Origin: Oscillospiraceae bacterium
GTDB taxonomy: Bacteria > Bacillota > Clostridia > Oscillospirales > Acutalibacteraceae
Direction of reading: 5' to 3'
Assembly: GCA_015066205.1 (NCBI GenBank)
Contig: SVOV01000016.1
Coordinates: 1 to 48,523 of the forward strand
DNA: 48,523 nucleotides
Positions 8,281 to 15,949 of this stretch are shown here, one piece after another. The notes beneath the pieces are model-generated. The model worked only from the letters and a program-made list of their open reading frames with translations, ran no database searches and was not told the DNA's origin. The first letter of the stretch is position 1. Every line of letters starts with the position of its first letter. The translations under genes and the position numbers were made by a program.

Positions 8281-8482
8281 TGCCGAGTGTTCATAAGGAC
8301 ACTCGGCAGTTTTATTCGCCATACGGCGTGTGATATTGCTTCGCAGTTTTATTGTGCTTTGCACAGTGTTATTGTCCTTCGGACAGTTTTATGCGAATAA
8401 AATAACACTGAAGCCGTAAGGCTTCAATATCACTTTTGATTTATCAAAAATATCACTGCAAATTTTAATTTGCAATATCACT
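8281..8482. repeat. Modular array of eight short hairpins joined by a repeated 9-base linker
   Basis: Eight palindromes occur at 8281-8308, 8317-8328, 8338-8344, 8354-8364, 8374-8384, 8410-8425, 8435-8448 and 8458-8473. Each differs in sequence but is self-complementary (for example GTGC-TTT-GCAC and GTCC-TTC-GGAC). They are separated by one 9-base linker type. In the left arm it reads AGTTTTATT, TGTGATATT, AGTTTTATT, AGTGTTATT. In the right arm it reads AATAACACT then AATATCACT three times, which is the same linker on the other strand. TTTTATTCGC (8310-8319) and GCGAATAAAA (8393-8402) are exact inverted copies enclosing four of the left-arm hairpins. No reading frame crosses it. The first hairpin may also act as a weak terminator. 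I know of no named element with this build. Confidence 0.85.
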
Positions 8483-8546
8483 CATACATACCGAAAAAAG
8501 AATTTGTTTTTCTGCATGGTTACTTTGAAGTATATAACCCACTATA

Positions 8547-8578
8547 ACACTTTCAGCTTGAAAGTGTCTGTTTTTTTA
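8547..8578 (+). terminator. Rho-independent terminator, plus strand
   Basis: ACACTTTC (8547-8554) and GAAAGTGT (8560-8567) form a perfect 8-base stem with a 5-base loop, followed by CTG and seven T. It could end transcripts that read through the hairpin array. Confidence 0.75.
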
Positions 8579-8614
8579 TAAAAAATTATGAGACACCTTA
8601 TAAAAAGTGTCTCA
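8579..8614 (-). terminator. Rho-independent terminator of the Gfo/Idh operon, minus strand
   Basis: TGAGACAC (8589-8596) pairs with GTGTCTCA (8607-8614). On the minus strand the stem is followed by TAATTTTTT. The rest of 8615-8678 holds one more small hairpin (GCTCA 8653-8657 / TGAGC 8663-8667) and nothing else seen. Confidence 0.7.
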
Positions 8615-8678
8615 CAACTGCATAAATATTTATTTCTGTCCTTAGCAACCCCGCTCATAAAGTGAGCCTCATATTTTT

Positions 8679-9740
8679 TTATTGTCTTACAATATCAACG
8701 GACTTTCCTGTTTCGGCGGAAAGGTAAATTGCATCGAGGATTCTCATAAGCTCCACTCCGTCTTCTGCGGTTGCAATACATTTTGCCTTTCCTGTTACGG
8801 CATCAGCGAAATTCTTGATTTCCTTATTGAAATCTCTGCCGAAATCAAAGTTATTACTTCCGTGAGGAATTATGTCGGCGAGCTGATCATTGACCTCTGT
8901 ATAAAGTTCAAAGGGTTCAAGAGAAAGACCCGCCTTATCACCGAATAAAACGATATCACCGCATCCTTTTTTGGTGTTGAGATTAAAGGATGCCTCAACC
9001 TGAAGCACCGCTCCGTTATCAAATCTTATCATTGCGGTTGCAAGATCTTCGACGGTAAAAACAGGCTCTTCAACTACAGTTTCACTATGCCATTCGGTAC
9101 CTCTGATATGACTTCTTGCGCCAAGCTTATTGAAGGTGGCACCGAATACGGTGACAGGCTTGGGGCAGCCTAAAATATATCTTACAAGGTCAATTACATG
9201 CACACCGAGGTCAATTAACGGTCCTCCGCCCGAAACAGATTTATCACCGAACCAACCTCCGGGGAAACCGCAGCGGCGAAGATAGGATGCCTTTGCATAA
9301 TAGACATCGCCCACATATCCCTTTGCAATATAATCTATGGCGGCGGCAGCGTCATTTCCGTGACGGCGGACGAAGCCTATCATAAGAAGCTTTCCGTTGC
9401 GCTCGGCAGCCTCTTTCATTTTAAGTGCCTCTTCTGTATTCATAGCCATCGGCTTTTCGCAAAGAACATTACAACCCGAATCAAGTGCCGCAATGGTACA
9501 TTCTGCGTGTGCGCTGTTCCAGGTGCATACACTTACAATATCAAGCTTGTGATTCTTAAGCATATCATAACAGTTATCGTAACAGGCTGAAAAGCCGTAT
9601 TTTTCCTTAAAAGCCTGTGCTTTCGGGAAATTGATATCACAGCAGGCAACAAGCTCAATTTCATCACCTAATGCAAGATATCCGCCCATATGGGCATTGG
9701 CAATACCGCCGTTTCCTATAATACCCAGTTTCAGTGCCAT
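8679..9740 (-). CDS. Gfo/Idh/MocA-family NAD(P)-dependent sugar dehydrogenase
   Basis: Cytoplasmic oxidoreductase of 353 residues acting on a sugar, inositol or related polyol. The N-terminal Rossmann fold shows GIIGNGGIANAH (about 6-17). The family motif CEKPMAM carries the lysine used in catalysis, and the GGGPLIDLGVHVIDL stretch supplies the aspartate/histidine of the active site. It lies 12 bases after a TIM-barrel epimerase gene, under the promoter at 10581-10609. This pairing is common in catabolism of inositols, 3-keto sugars or rare hexoses. The substrate cannot be read from sequence. Confidence 0.92.
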   Translation of the reverse strand: MALKLGIIGNGGIANAHMGGYLALGDEIELVACCDINFPKAQAFKEKYGFSACYDNCYDMLKNHKLDIVSVCTWNSAHAECTIAALDSGCNVLCEKPMAMNTEEALKMKEAAERNGKLLMIGFVRRHGNDAAAAIDYIAKGYVGDVYYAKASYLRRCGFPGGWFGDKSVSGGGPLIDLGVHVIDLVRYILGCPKPVTVFGATFNKLGARSHIRGTEWHSETVVEEPVFTVEDLATAMIRFDNGAVLQVEASFNLNTKKGCGDIVLFGDKAGLSLEPFELYTEVNDQLADIIPHGSNNFDFGRDFNKEIKNFADAVTGKAKCIATAEDGVELMRILDAIYLSAETGKSVDIVRQ

Positions 9741-9752
9741 GATCTGTCCTCC

Positions 9753-10547
9753 TTAGTATAATTTATTCAGAATATCCGTAAGGAATGCCACTGCATTCTT
9801 TATGTCCTGAAAACGGGTTGCCCCCGCTTCTCTTTCAATGGTAAGGAAGCCGTCATAGCCCACCTCTTTAAGAGCCGCAATGTACTCGGGAAACGGAACA
9901 TTTCCCTGACCTAAAGGATATTCCTGATAGTCTGTAGCAGACAGCTTTACGCCGTCCTTAGCGTGAGTATGAACAATATAATCCTTAAGGATATGTACTG
10001 CTTCAACGGGATCCTGACCTGCACACATTACAAAGTTCGCGGGGTCAAGGTTGACCTTTGCGCTCTTGGTATCGGCTTTTTCAAGAATACCTCTGAGCTT
10101 AATTGCCATTTCGGGGCCGGTTTCCGTTGCAAAGGAAACACCTATCTTATCACCGTATTTTCCGAGTCTTTCAATGGTATTCACGATATTGAAATATTCC
10201 TCGCTGTTTTCATCCTCGGGAACTCTTCCGATGTGGGTTGTTATAACATTTGTTCCGAGATCAAGAGCAAGGTCCATCATTGACATTGTTCTGATAATTC
10301 CCTCTTCGTTTGTACCTTTTTCATTGAAATGAAGACCGAAATCAGCGCAAAGAGCAGAAAACTGAAGTCCGTTTTCCTGAACGAATTTCAGGACATCGCG
10401 TCTGTCTTCTTTTGAAAGCTTTTCAGGACTCATTTCTCCTCCCGTTACATAGGGCTGAAGACCCTTTACGCCCATATCACGGGCAAGGATCACTGCTTCC
10501 TTGAAAGGAACCTGAAAGGAATCGGGTATAACACCTATCTTCATCAT
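9753..10547 (-). CDS. Sugar phosphate isomerase/epimerase, xylose isomerase-like TIM barrel
   Basis: A 264-residue AP-endonuclease-2-type barrel, the fold of tagatose/psicose 3-epimerases and inosose dehydratases. Divalent-metal ligands fit the glutamate of ATETGPE, the aspartate of VNLDPANF, the histidine of HTHAKD and the glutamate of TIEREAG. The first of two adjacent ATGs is kept, as it sits 10 bases from GGAGG. It is first in the operon with the Gfo/Idh dehydrogenase, so the two probably act in sequence on one sugar (inference). Divergent from the kinase gene at 10673. Confidence 0.88.
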   Translation of the reverse strand: MMKIGVIPDSFQVPFKEAVILARDMGVKGLQPYVTGGEMSPEKLSKEDRRDVLKFVQENGLQFSALCADFGLHFNEKGTNEEGIIRTMSMMDLALDLGTNVITTHIGRVPEDENSEEYFNIVNTIERLGKYGDKIGVSFATETGPEMAIKLRGILEKADTKSAKVNLDPANFVMCAGQDPVEAVHILKDYIVHTHAKDGVKLSATDYQEYPLGQGNVPFPEYIAALKEVGYDGFLTIEREAGATRFQDIKNAVAFLTDILNKLY

Positions 10548-10580
10548 AATACAAAAACCTCCGCAGTTTTATTTAATTAT

Positions 10581-10609
10581 ATTCTACATTGTTTTTACGA
10601 ATAAATCAA
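10581..10609 (-). promoter_or_regulatory. Candidate sigma-A promoter of the epimerase-dehydrogenase operon
   Basis: On the minus strand TTGATT (10604-10609), 17-base spacer, TAGAAT (10581-10586), with an overlapping TATAAT at 10576-10581. It is back to back with the promoter at 10624-10653. Confidence 0.6.
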
Positions 10610-10623
10610 CAAAAAATGAAATA

Positions 10624-10653
10624 TTGACACAAATGCATCTGCGGTGTTAAACT
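10624..10653 (+). promoter_or_regulatory. Candidate sigma-A promoter of the uridine-kinase-like gene
   Basis: Consensus TTGACA (10624-10629), 18-base spacer, TAAACT (10648-10653). Confidence 0.55.
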
Positions 10654-10672
10654 AAACTGAAGGATGATGGAA

Positions 10673-11248
10673 ATGAAAAAAAATATTACGGAAAAAGAGC
10701 TTATTTCTCTTATTGAAGCAATGCTTAAAGCTGAAAAGAAAGATATTATAATTGCAATTGACGGAAGATGTGCTTCGGGTAAGACCACTCTCGGAGAAAA
10801 GCTGAAAAACATATTCGGCGGAAATCTTTTTCATGCTGACGATTATTTTCTCCGTCCTCAGCAAAGAACAGAGGAAAGACTTGCTCTTCCCGGCGGAAAT
10901 TTTGACAGGGAAAGATTCCGTGAAGAAATCATCAAGGGGATACTCAGCGGTAATGACTTTTCATACACTCCCTTTGACTGCTCTCTTTTGGCTCTCGGTG
11001 AAAAAAGAGAGGTAAAACGAAACAGGCTGAGTATCATAGAGGGCTCTTATTCCTGCCACCCCGAAATATCGGAAAACTATGATATGAAGATTTTTGTCAC
11101 TACAGATAAAGCTGCACAGGAATCACGGATACTTTCAAGAAACAGAGAAAAGGCACCGATGTTCATTTCAAAATGGATCCCCTTTGAAGAAAAGTATTTT
11201 TCATATTTCAGCATTGAAGAAAGCTGTGATTATCTGATCGTCACATAA
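10673..11248 (+). CDS. Uridine kinase-like P-loop protein
   Basis: Small nucleoside or metabolite kinase of about 191 residues. Walker A is seen as DGRCASGKTTL, and a DDYF motif (HADDYFLRP), as in uridine kinase and phosphoribulokinase relatives, follows about 30 residues later. The start is placed at 10673: the two ATGs at 10664 and 10667 overlap the AAGGA ribosome site, whereas 10673 lies 8 bases behind it. It is shorter than true Udk and may act on another substrate. Monocistronic, with a strong terminator at 11254-11280. Confidence 0.78.
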   Translation: MKKNITEKELISLIEAMLKAEKKDIIIAIDGRCASGKTTLGEKLKNIFGGNLFHADDYFLRPQQRTEERLALPGGNFDRERFREEIIKGILSGNDFSYTPFDCSLLALGEKREVKRNRLSIIEGSYSCHPEISENYDMKIFVTTDKAAQESRILSRNREKAPMFISKWIPFEEKYFSYFSIEESCDYLIVT

Positions 11249-11253
11249 AGCAT

Positions 11254-11292
11254 ACAGCCGACGGAAAATCCGTCGGCTGTGCACTTTTTTAC
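11254..11292 (+). terminator. Rho-independent terminator after the kinase gene
   Basis: A perfect 12-base stem, ACAGCCGACGGA (11254-11265) with TCCGTCGGCTGT (11269-11280), AAA loop, then GCAC and six T. Confidence 0.9.
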
Positions 11293-11352
11293 TTATTTAA
11301 GAAGCACTGCAGAATACGAAAACTGTAAAAAAGTGATTAGGCAGAATATTTT

Positions 11353-12138
11353 TTATAAGCTTCTTAATACCTCTATTGCTTTTTTTGCATCTGTTGCGAA
11401 GTCCTGTACATCGGCTTCTATTGAGCATCTTTCACATCCGCCCAAGCGAAGAGCTTCAATAAAGGACTTATAATCATATTCATCGGCTGATGCGGGATAG
11501 ATTCTTTTTCTGCCGTCTTTTCCCACGGGATTTGAGATATGTGCGTGGTGAATTGAACCGCTGAGGAATCTTATATCATCTGCCGTATCGCCGCACTGTG
11601 CCATATGAAAGAGGTCGGCAAGGCCTTTCACATTTTCTTTTCCTGCAAGGACAGCGAGCATCACACCCTCTTTAACGGTGTTTATCATATTGGTTTCTGC
11701 CTTTTGAAGAGGCTCTGTTACAACTGTTATGCCGTATTTTGCCGCCTCAGGAGATGCAATTTCTCTCAAGAAATACGCCATCTGAGAAACGGCCCTTGCG
11801 AATGAGAATCCCTCGGGGATATTTCTTGCTCCCGAAGAGCCGAAGACCACGGTCTTAACACCCATTCTTGCAGAATTCTTCATACCTCTTGCAACAAATT
11901 CCCTTATCTTATCATAATCAACATTTTCACCTGTTACCTTATGGGAATTCGGAAGGAAGCAGTTTGTGGATTCACAGTAAATTCCGTATTTTTTTTCTCT
12001 TTCTTCCCACTCACACAGTTGTTCTTCAGTTGCTCCCGCAAACATCTGAAAGCCGCATTCAATGTAATCATAACCGCATTCGGCGGCAATTTTTACTCTT
12101 TCTTCATCGTTGAGTCCGCAACATACACCAAATCTCAT
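11353..12138 (-). CDS. Sugar phosphate isomerase/epimerase, TIM barrel (second copy)
   Basis: A 261-residue xylose isomerase-like barrel, distinct in sequence from the one at 9753. Likely metal ligands are the glutamate in VVTEPLQ, the aspartate in LADLFHM, the histidine in HHAHIS and the glutamate in SIEADV. The gene starts 2 bases after the stop of the serine hydrolase gene, so it is translationally linked to it. Substrate unknown; the neighbouring glycosidase and transporter suggest a released rare sugar or keto-sugar (inference). Confidence 0.86.
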   Translation of the reverse strand: MRFGVCCGLNDEERVKIAAECGYDYIECGFQMFAGATEEQLCEWEEREKKYGIYCESTNCFLPNSHKVTGENVDYDKIREFVARGMKNSARMGVKTVVFGSSGARNIPEGFSFARAVSQMAYFLREIASPEAAKYGITVVTEPLQKAETNMINTVKEGVMLAVLAGKENVKGLADLFHMAQCGDTADDIRFLSGSIHHAHISNPVGKDGRKRIYPASADEYDYKSFIEALRLGGCERCSIEADVQDFATDAKKAIEVLRSL

Positions 12139-12140
12139 AA

Positions 12141-13034
12141 TCAGTTCTCCTTTATTTCTCCGAATTTTTCATTGAGGTATTTCTCAAAAGCCTCAAGCAG
12201 CCTGTCATTTCTTGCATTACCGTCGTTTTGGGAATATCCGTGCCAGGCTGCCGCTGCTTTCCTTTTTATTGAATAGGCAACGCACTGCCCTTTTGCTCCT
12301 GTTTTAAGATAAATATCCGTTCCTCTGAATGAGGTCGAGGCATAGTCGTTTTCCATGGCGGCTTTAATATATTCAGGAGAAATTATTTCTTTTGTGCCGA
12401 GCTTTCCCTGATTCGCCCATAAAAAACCGAGCTTTGCGGTGTCATCACTTCTGGTATAAAGTCCACCGCCTCCGATGGTATGTCCCATTGGGCATAAAAG
12501 CATTCCCCATTGTCTGAAGCCCAGCGGCTTTGCTATCTTCTCACGAATGAATTCATAAGCTGTCATACCTGATGCCTTATGAATTATTCTTCCCAAAAGA
12601 TAGTAATCGGCATCGGTATATTTATACTGAGCTCCGGGCTCTGCTTCAATTTTTATAGAAAAGACATATTTCAGAAAATCGTCACCTATAAGAGCGATAT
12701 GCTCATCCTCATCAACACCGTACGGAATATGGAGCATTCCCGTTTTATGCTGTAAAGCGTGCTCTACTGTGACATTTTTCCAGCCGGTATCTATTTTATC
12801 ACCTGTTTCTTCTTTTGTAAAGAAATCCGTTACCTTATCATCGAGCTTCAGTTTTCCCTCACTTACAAGAACACCTACAGCGGAGGAAATAAAAAACTTT
12901 GTTACGGAGTGGCCGTTATTGGCAAAATTACATTGGGGGTTATGCCAGTATTCTGTACCGTCCTCCGTTATAACAGCGGCATCATACATCGGATCTTTTT
13001 CCTTTGATACCGCAGAAAATAATACATTACTCAT
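12141..13034 (-). CDS. Serine hydrolase, beta-lactamase/DD-peptidase fold (class C-like)
   Basis: About 297 residues with the penicillin-binding fold of class C beta-lactamases and esterases. The nucleophile motif SxxK is seen as SVTK, the second motif as YTD (YKYTDADYY) in place of the usual YxN, and a late HGY stands at the third-motif position. The ATG at 13034 has AGAGGAA six bases away; an earlier in-frame start at 13067 would lie inside the terminator hairpin and is rejected. There is no signal peptide, so it is probably a cytoplasmic esterase or deacylase, not a resistance enzyme (inference). Confidence 0.82.
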   Translation of the reverse strand: MSNVLFSAVSKEKDPMYDAAVITEDGTEYWHNPQCNFANNGHSVTKFFISSAVGVLVSEGKLKLDDKVTDFFTKEETGDKIDTGWKNVTVEHALQHKTGMLHIPYGVDEDEHIALIGDDFLKYVFSIKIEAEPGAQYKYTDADYYLLGRIIHKASGMTAYEFIREKIAKPLGFRQWGMLLCPMGHTIGGGGLYTRSDDTAKLGFLWANQGKLGTKEIISPEYIKAAMENDYASTSFRGTDIYLKTGAKGQCVAYSIKRKAAAAWHGYSQNDGNARNDRLLEAFEKYLNEKFGEIKEN

Positions 13035-13047
13035 CGCTTTTCCTCTT

Positions 13048-13084
13048 AAAAACGGCGTAAGCGGCACACCGCCTACGCCGTTTT
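13048..13084 (-). terminator. Hairpin between the GH-A gene and the serine hydrolase gene
   Basis: AAAACGGCGTA-a-GCGG pairs with CCGC-c-TACGCCGTTTT across a CACA loop. On the minus strand TTTTT follows. It is nearly symmetric and could stop transcripts in both directions. Only 13 bases separate it from the next start, so that gene relies on read-through. Confidence 0.8.
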
Positions 13085-13085
13085 A

Positions 13086-14336
13086 TCATTTTTTCTCAAC
13101 GGCTTCAAGCCATTTTATTCTGCCGAAAACATTTCTTACCGCCTTATAGGACGGCTTTTCATTTTCATCTGAATCAACAAGTCCCCATCGGGTTTCTGTG
13201 GGACAGTCCGTCTGACCGCAGTAATAGCATTTATCGGGGTCTTTATAGCAGTATATATTACAGCCGCAGATAAAAGGCACATTATAAAGACGGCTTATAC
13301 AGTCCTCGAAAAACCTTGCCTGCCCGTCGGGAGTGTGGGGATAGCCCGGAATTTTTGTAAGTCGGGGAAGTTCGCAGTAAAAATGATTTACCATATCGCT
13401 TTTGAAAAGGAAGCCGAAATACTTTGAGGGATCATTCTGACAGACATATTTTATATGGTCAGAAAAATGCTTCGGCATATTTTCAACAAACTGCTCAATA
13501 TTCTTTTTTGCTTCCTTTTCCGAAGAGGCACCGTAAAGTCCGAGCTTTGCTTTCTTTTCGGCTCTTGTTTTCGGTGCTCCTCCGCTGAGATAACCGAATT
13601 CCTGAAGAAGAACAGGTTTTCCCGTCATTGCCCATAGGTATCTGCACAATAGTTCAAATATAAAAATGAAGCCGGGCATATTAAAGAAGCAACCAAGATA
13701 AATATCAATACCGACATAATCACACATATGTACAACGGGAAGAAGAAGCGAATGGAGCATAGCCTCGGGACCTGCACTGTTATAGCCTATTATAATATCG
13801 CCCTTCAACGGATACATAGCTTCAATGTTAACGGCTATGAATTTTGCGGCTTCTTTGAGAGTGAGAGGTATTGTAAAACGGGGTATACCCATTTCATTTG
13901 TGATCTGAAAGCCTGAAGCGAAGCCCTTCATATCGGTAATGAGAAACTCGCCGATCTCCCTGATCTTATCAGCTCCGTCTTCTGTTCTGATATCAGCACC
14001 GTACTCAATATAATCCCTCGGATAAGGGGTAACAGCCATTACCTTTATACCGTTATCCTGAAATCTTTTGCACTTTTCCTTAAATCCCTCATAAGCCCTC
14101 GAAACAGAGCCGTCCTTTTCAAAGGGAAACGGAATATCGATTCTTATCCAACCGATATTAGCACCTCTCAGCTGAGCGAAGTTCTCGGTAGGATGACAGA
14201 TTCCTCTGATGAAGCCTATGTTTTTTCTGAACTGTGTTACCTCAGGAGAAGAGCTTTTCAAAAAATAAGATTTCAGCAAATTGGAAGGTAAATATTTAAG
14301 TCCTGCTGTGATCTGATCCTTTACGAACTGCTCCAT
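13086..14336 (-). CDS. Clan GH-A glycoside hydrolase with a cysteine-rich insert
   Basis: A (beta/alpha)8-barrel glycosidase. The acid/base is the glutamate of ITNEMG (E148) and the likely nucleophile the glutamate of LLQEFG (E246); the gap of about 98 residues fits clan GH-A retaining enzymes. Near the C-terminus GCNIYCYKDPDKCYYCGQ holds five closely spaced cysteines, with more in ICG and TDCP, before the usual WGLVDSDENEKPSYKAV end. The ATG at 14336 is 10 bases from GGAGG and 2 bases after the transporter stop; a TTG at 14342 is the alternative. No signal peptide, so it acts on imported oligosaccharide. The family number cannot be given by eye. Confidence 0.8.
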   Translation of the reverse strand: MEQFVKDQITAGLKYLPSNLLKSYFLKSSSPEVTQFRKNIGFIRGICHPTENFAQLRGANIGWIRIDIPFPFEKDGSVSRAYEGFKEKCKRFQDNGIKVMAVTPYPRDYIEYGADIRTEDGADKIREIGEFLITDMKGFASGFQITNEMGIPRFTIPLTLKEAAKFIAVNIEAMYPLKGDIIIGYNSAGPEAMLHSLLLPVVHMCDYVGIDIYLGCFFNMPGFIFIFELLCRYLWAMTGKPVLLQEFGYLSGGAPKTRAEKKAKLGLYGASSEKEAKKNIEQFVENMPKHFSDHIKYVCQNDPSKYFGFLFKSDMVNHFYCELPRLTKIPGYPHTPDGQARFFEDCISRLYNVPFICGCNIYCYKDPDKCYYCGQTDCPTETRWGLVDSDENEKPSYKAVRNVFGRIKWLEAVEKK

Positions 14337-14338
14337 TT

Positions 14339-15949
14339 TCAATCAACCTCCATAGTTTCCTCGAGGTTTTCAATCATTTCTGCTAAATCCTCGTTGACCG
14401 TCTGCTCTTTTGCAAGAAGCGCACGCCTTTCATTGAGGGCAATATACATCTTTTCTCTCTTTTCTCCGACAAGGTCATAGAAGAAATACGGAATGACCTT
14501 GACGATTCTGGGGAAAAGATTGATTCCTACGAAAAGGAAGAAGACCTTCTGATATACAGTCTTGTTGCCCTGTGACCAGGGAAGCATATCAATAGTGGGG
14601 TCATAGCCTGACCATTTGAAAAGATATATGGTAAACCAGGCGTTTATGGGAGATGTGATCTTCTGAATAAGATCTGTGAGAATATTGACGGTACCGTCGG
14701 GACGCTCACCTGTCATATATTCCGTATAGTCATTTATTTCTCTTGCAATTTCTGCTTCAAAAACATTGGCAGGGCCGTTATTCAGACCGTTCAGACCGTA
14801 AAATACTGCATAAACAAGAACCATTATCCATTTTTTATCAACAAAAGGTATACCGAATGCAAGCATTCCCGCTGCCGATAAAATGTCCCAGAGTCGAAGA
14901 GCAATAAGAGCGTTTTTGTTATTATCCTTGAATATTTTGCGGAATTTGGGAATAAGTGCCGCAGAGGGCATATCAACTGCATTATAGGGAAGATATGCCA
15001 ATGCCGAGGGAAGCGAACCGCCGAATATTTCCTGCTGGGTTACAACATCCCATGAATAGCCGCCTGAGCTCCACCATGAGGTTGCAAAGTTTGCAATAAA
15101 ATTACGGAGTGCGTATTTATTTTTAAGCACATAGAACATTGTTTTTGTAAGAGGAGCAGGCTTTGGCTGAAGAGCGATTCTCTCCTGACAGCCGATTGCC
15201 ATTGCGATATTTCCCACTGCACCGACCGAGCAGGAAATAGTTGCAAGTCCCGCAAAAACAAAAGACATGGGAAGATTGATATATCCCTTATTATTGAGCT
15301 CCATAAGAGGCGGGAATATAACATAAATACCCTGAGAGGCAACCTCTCCGATATAAGTCTGAAGAAGACCGACATTGATTCTGTCCTGCGGATTTGCCGT
15401 CTGAAGTGAAAGAAGATTTCCTCTCGGAATATTATATATAGTTGAGAAGGTTTCCTGAATAAACAGCATCGTGAACACGAAAATAATTTTCCTCGGGTCA
15501 TCGCCTGCAGTATCACCTAAGAACAGAGCACCCGTATAAAGCAAGAATGTACTTGCAAAATAAGGAATTGCACCGAAAACTATGTAGGGTCTTGCTTTAC
15601 CCCAACGGGTACGCGTTCTGTCATAAATAGCACCCATAAGAGGGTTATTGAGCATATCGTAAATACTTATGAGTGAAAGAATAACGGTAACATATACCAT
15701 ATCGATCTTGAGAACATTTACGAAATAAAGGGTTCTGTATATATCGACACCCTTAAGCAGCTTTGTGGCAAACTCACCTATTGCGGGAAGGAACATTTCC
15801 TTCGGAGACAGCACATTTGTATGGAACATTTTAATGGCAAGCTTGCTGTAGCGCATCTTCTGTTCATCGAGAAGATTAGCAGCAGAATTATCCTCCGCAG
15901 TAAAAACGCCCTGAACAAAATTCTTTACATTATTGTTGTTTTCACTCAT
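14339..15949 (-). CDS. GPH-family sugar:cation symporter (MelB-like, MFS)
   Basis: About twelve membrane segments over 536 residues. The family signature is clear: an MLNNPLMGAIYDRTRTRWGKARP stretch (read in overlapping parts) matches the loop 2-3 motif of glycoside-pentoside-hexuronide symporters. It should import a glycoside or small oligosaccharide with Na+ or H+. The N-terminus is about 45 residues longer than usual and polar, and the C-terminal tail is acidic. Its ATG overlaps the stop of the BIG2 gene by 4 bases and its stop nearly abuts the GH-A gene, so uptake and hydrolysis are probably coupled. Confidence 0.9.
   Translation of the reverse strand: MSENNNNVKNFVQGVFTAEDNSAANLLDEQKMRYSKLAIKMFHTNVLSPKEMFLPAIGEFATKLLKGVDIYRTLYFVNVLKIDMVYVTVILSLISIYDMLNNPLMGAIYDRTRTRWGKARPYIVFGAIPYFASTFLLYTGALFLGDTAGDDPRKIIFVFTMLFIQETFSTIYNIPRGNLLSLQTANPQDRINVGLLQTYIGEVASQGIYVIFPPLMELNNKGYINLPMSFVFAGLATISCSVGAVGNIAMAIGCQERIALQPKPAPLTKTMFYVLKNKYALRNFIANFATSWWSSGGYSWDVVTQQEIFGGSLPSALAYLPYNAVDMPSAALIPKFRKIFKDNNKNALIALRLWDILSAAGMLAFGIPFVDKKWIMVLVYAVFYGLNGLNNGPANVFEAEIAREINDYTEYMTGERPDGTVNILTDLIQKITSPINAWFTIYLFKWSGYDPTIDMLPWSQGNKTVYQKVFFLFVGINLFPRIVKVIPYFFYDLVGEKREKMYIALNERRALLAKEQTVNEDLAEMIENLEETMEVD

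Noticed and set aside
8281..8482. CRISPR-like or tandem-repeat reading of the hairpin array
   Set aside because: The repeated part is only 9 bases, the intervening pieces are palindromes of variable length and not unique spacers, and the unit changes strand midway. No cas genes are present.
12141..13034. Antibiotic-resistance class C beta-lactamase
   Set aside because: No signal peptide and a non-standard second motif (YTD); the sugar-gene context favours an esterase or related hydrolase.
13035..13067. Upstream start for the serine hydrolase
   Set aside because: It would place the start codon within the terminator hairpin and lacks a ribosome site; the ATG at 13034 has one.
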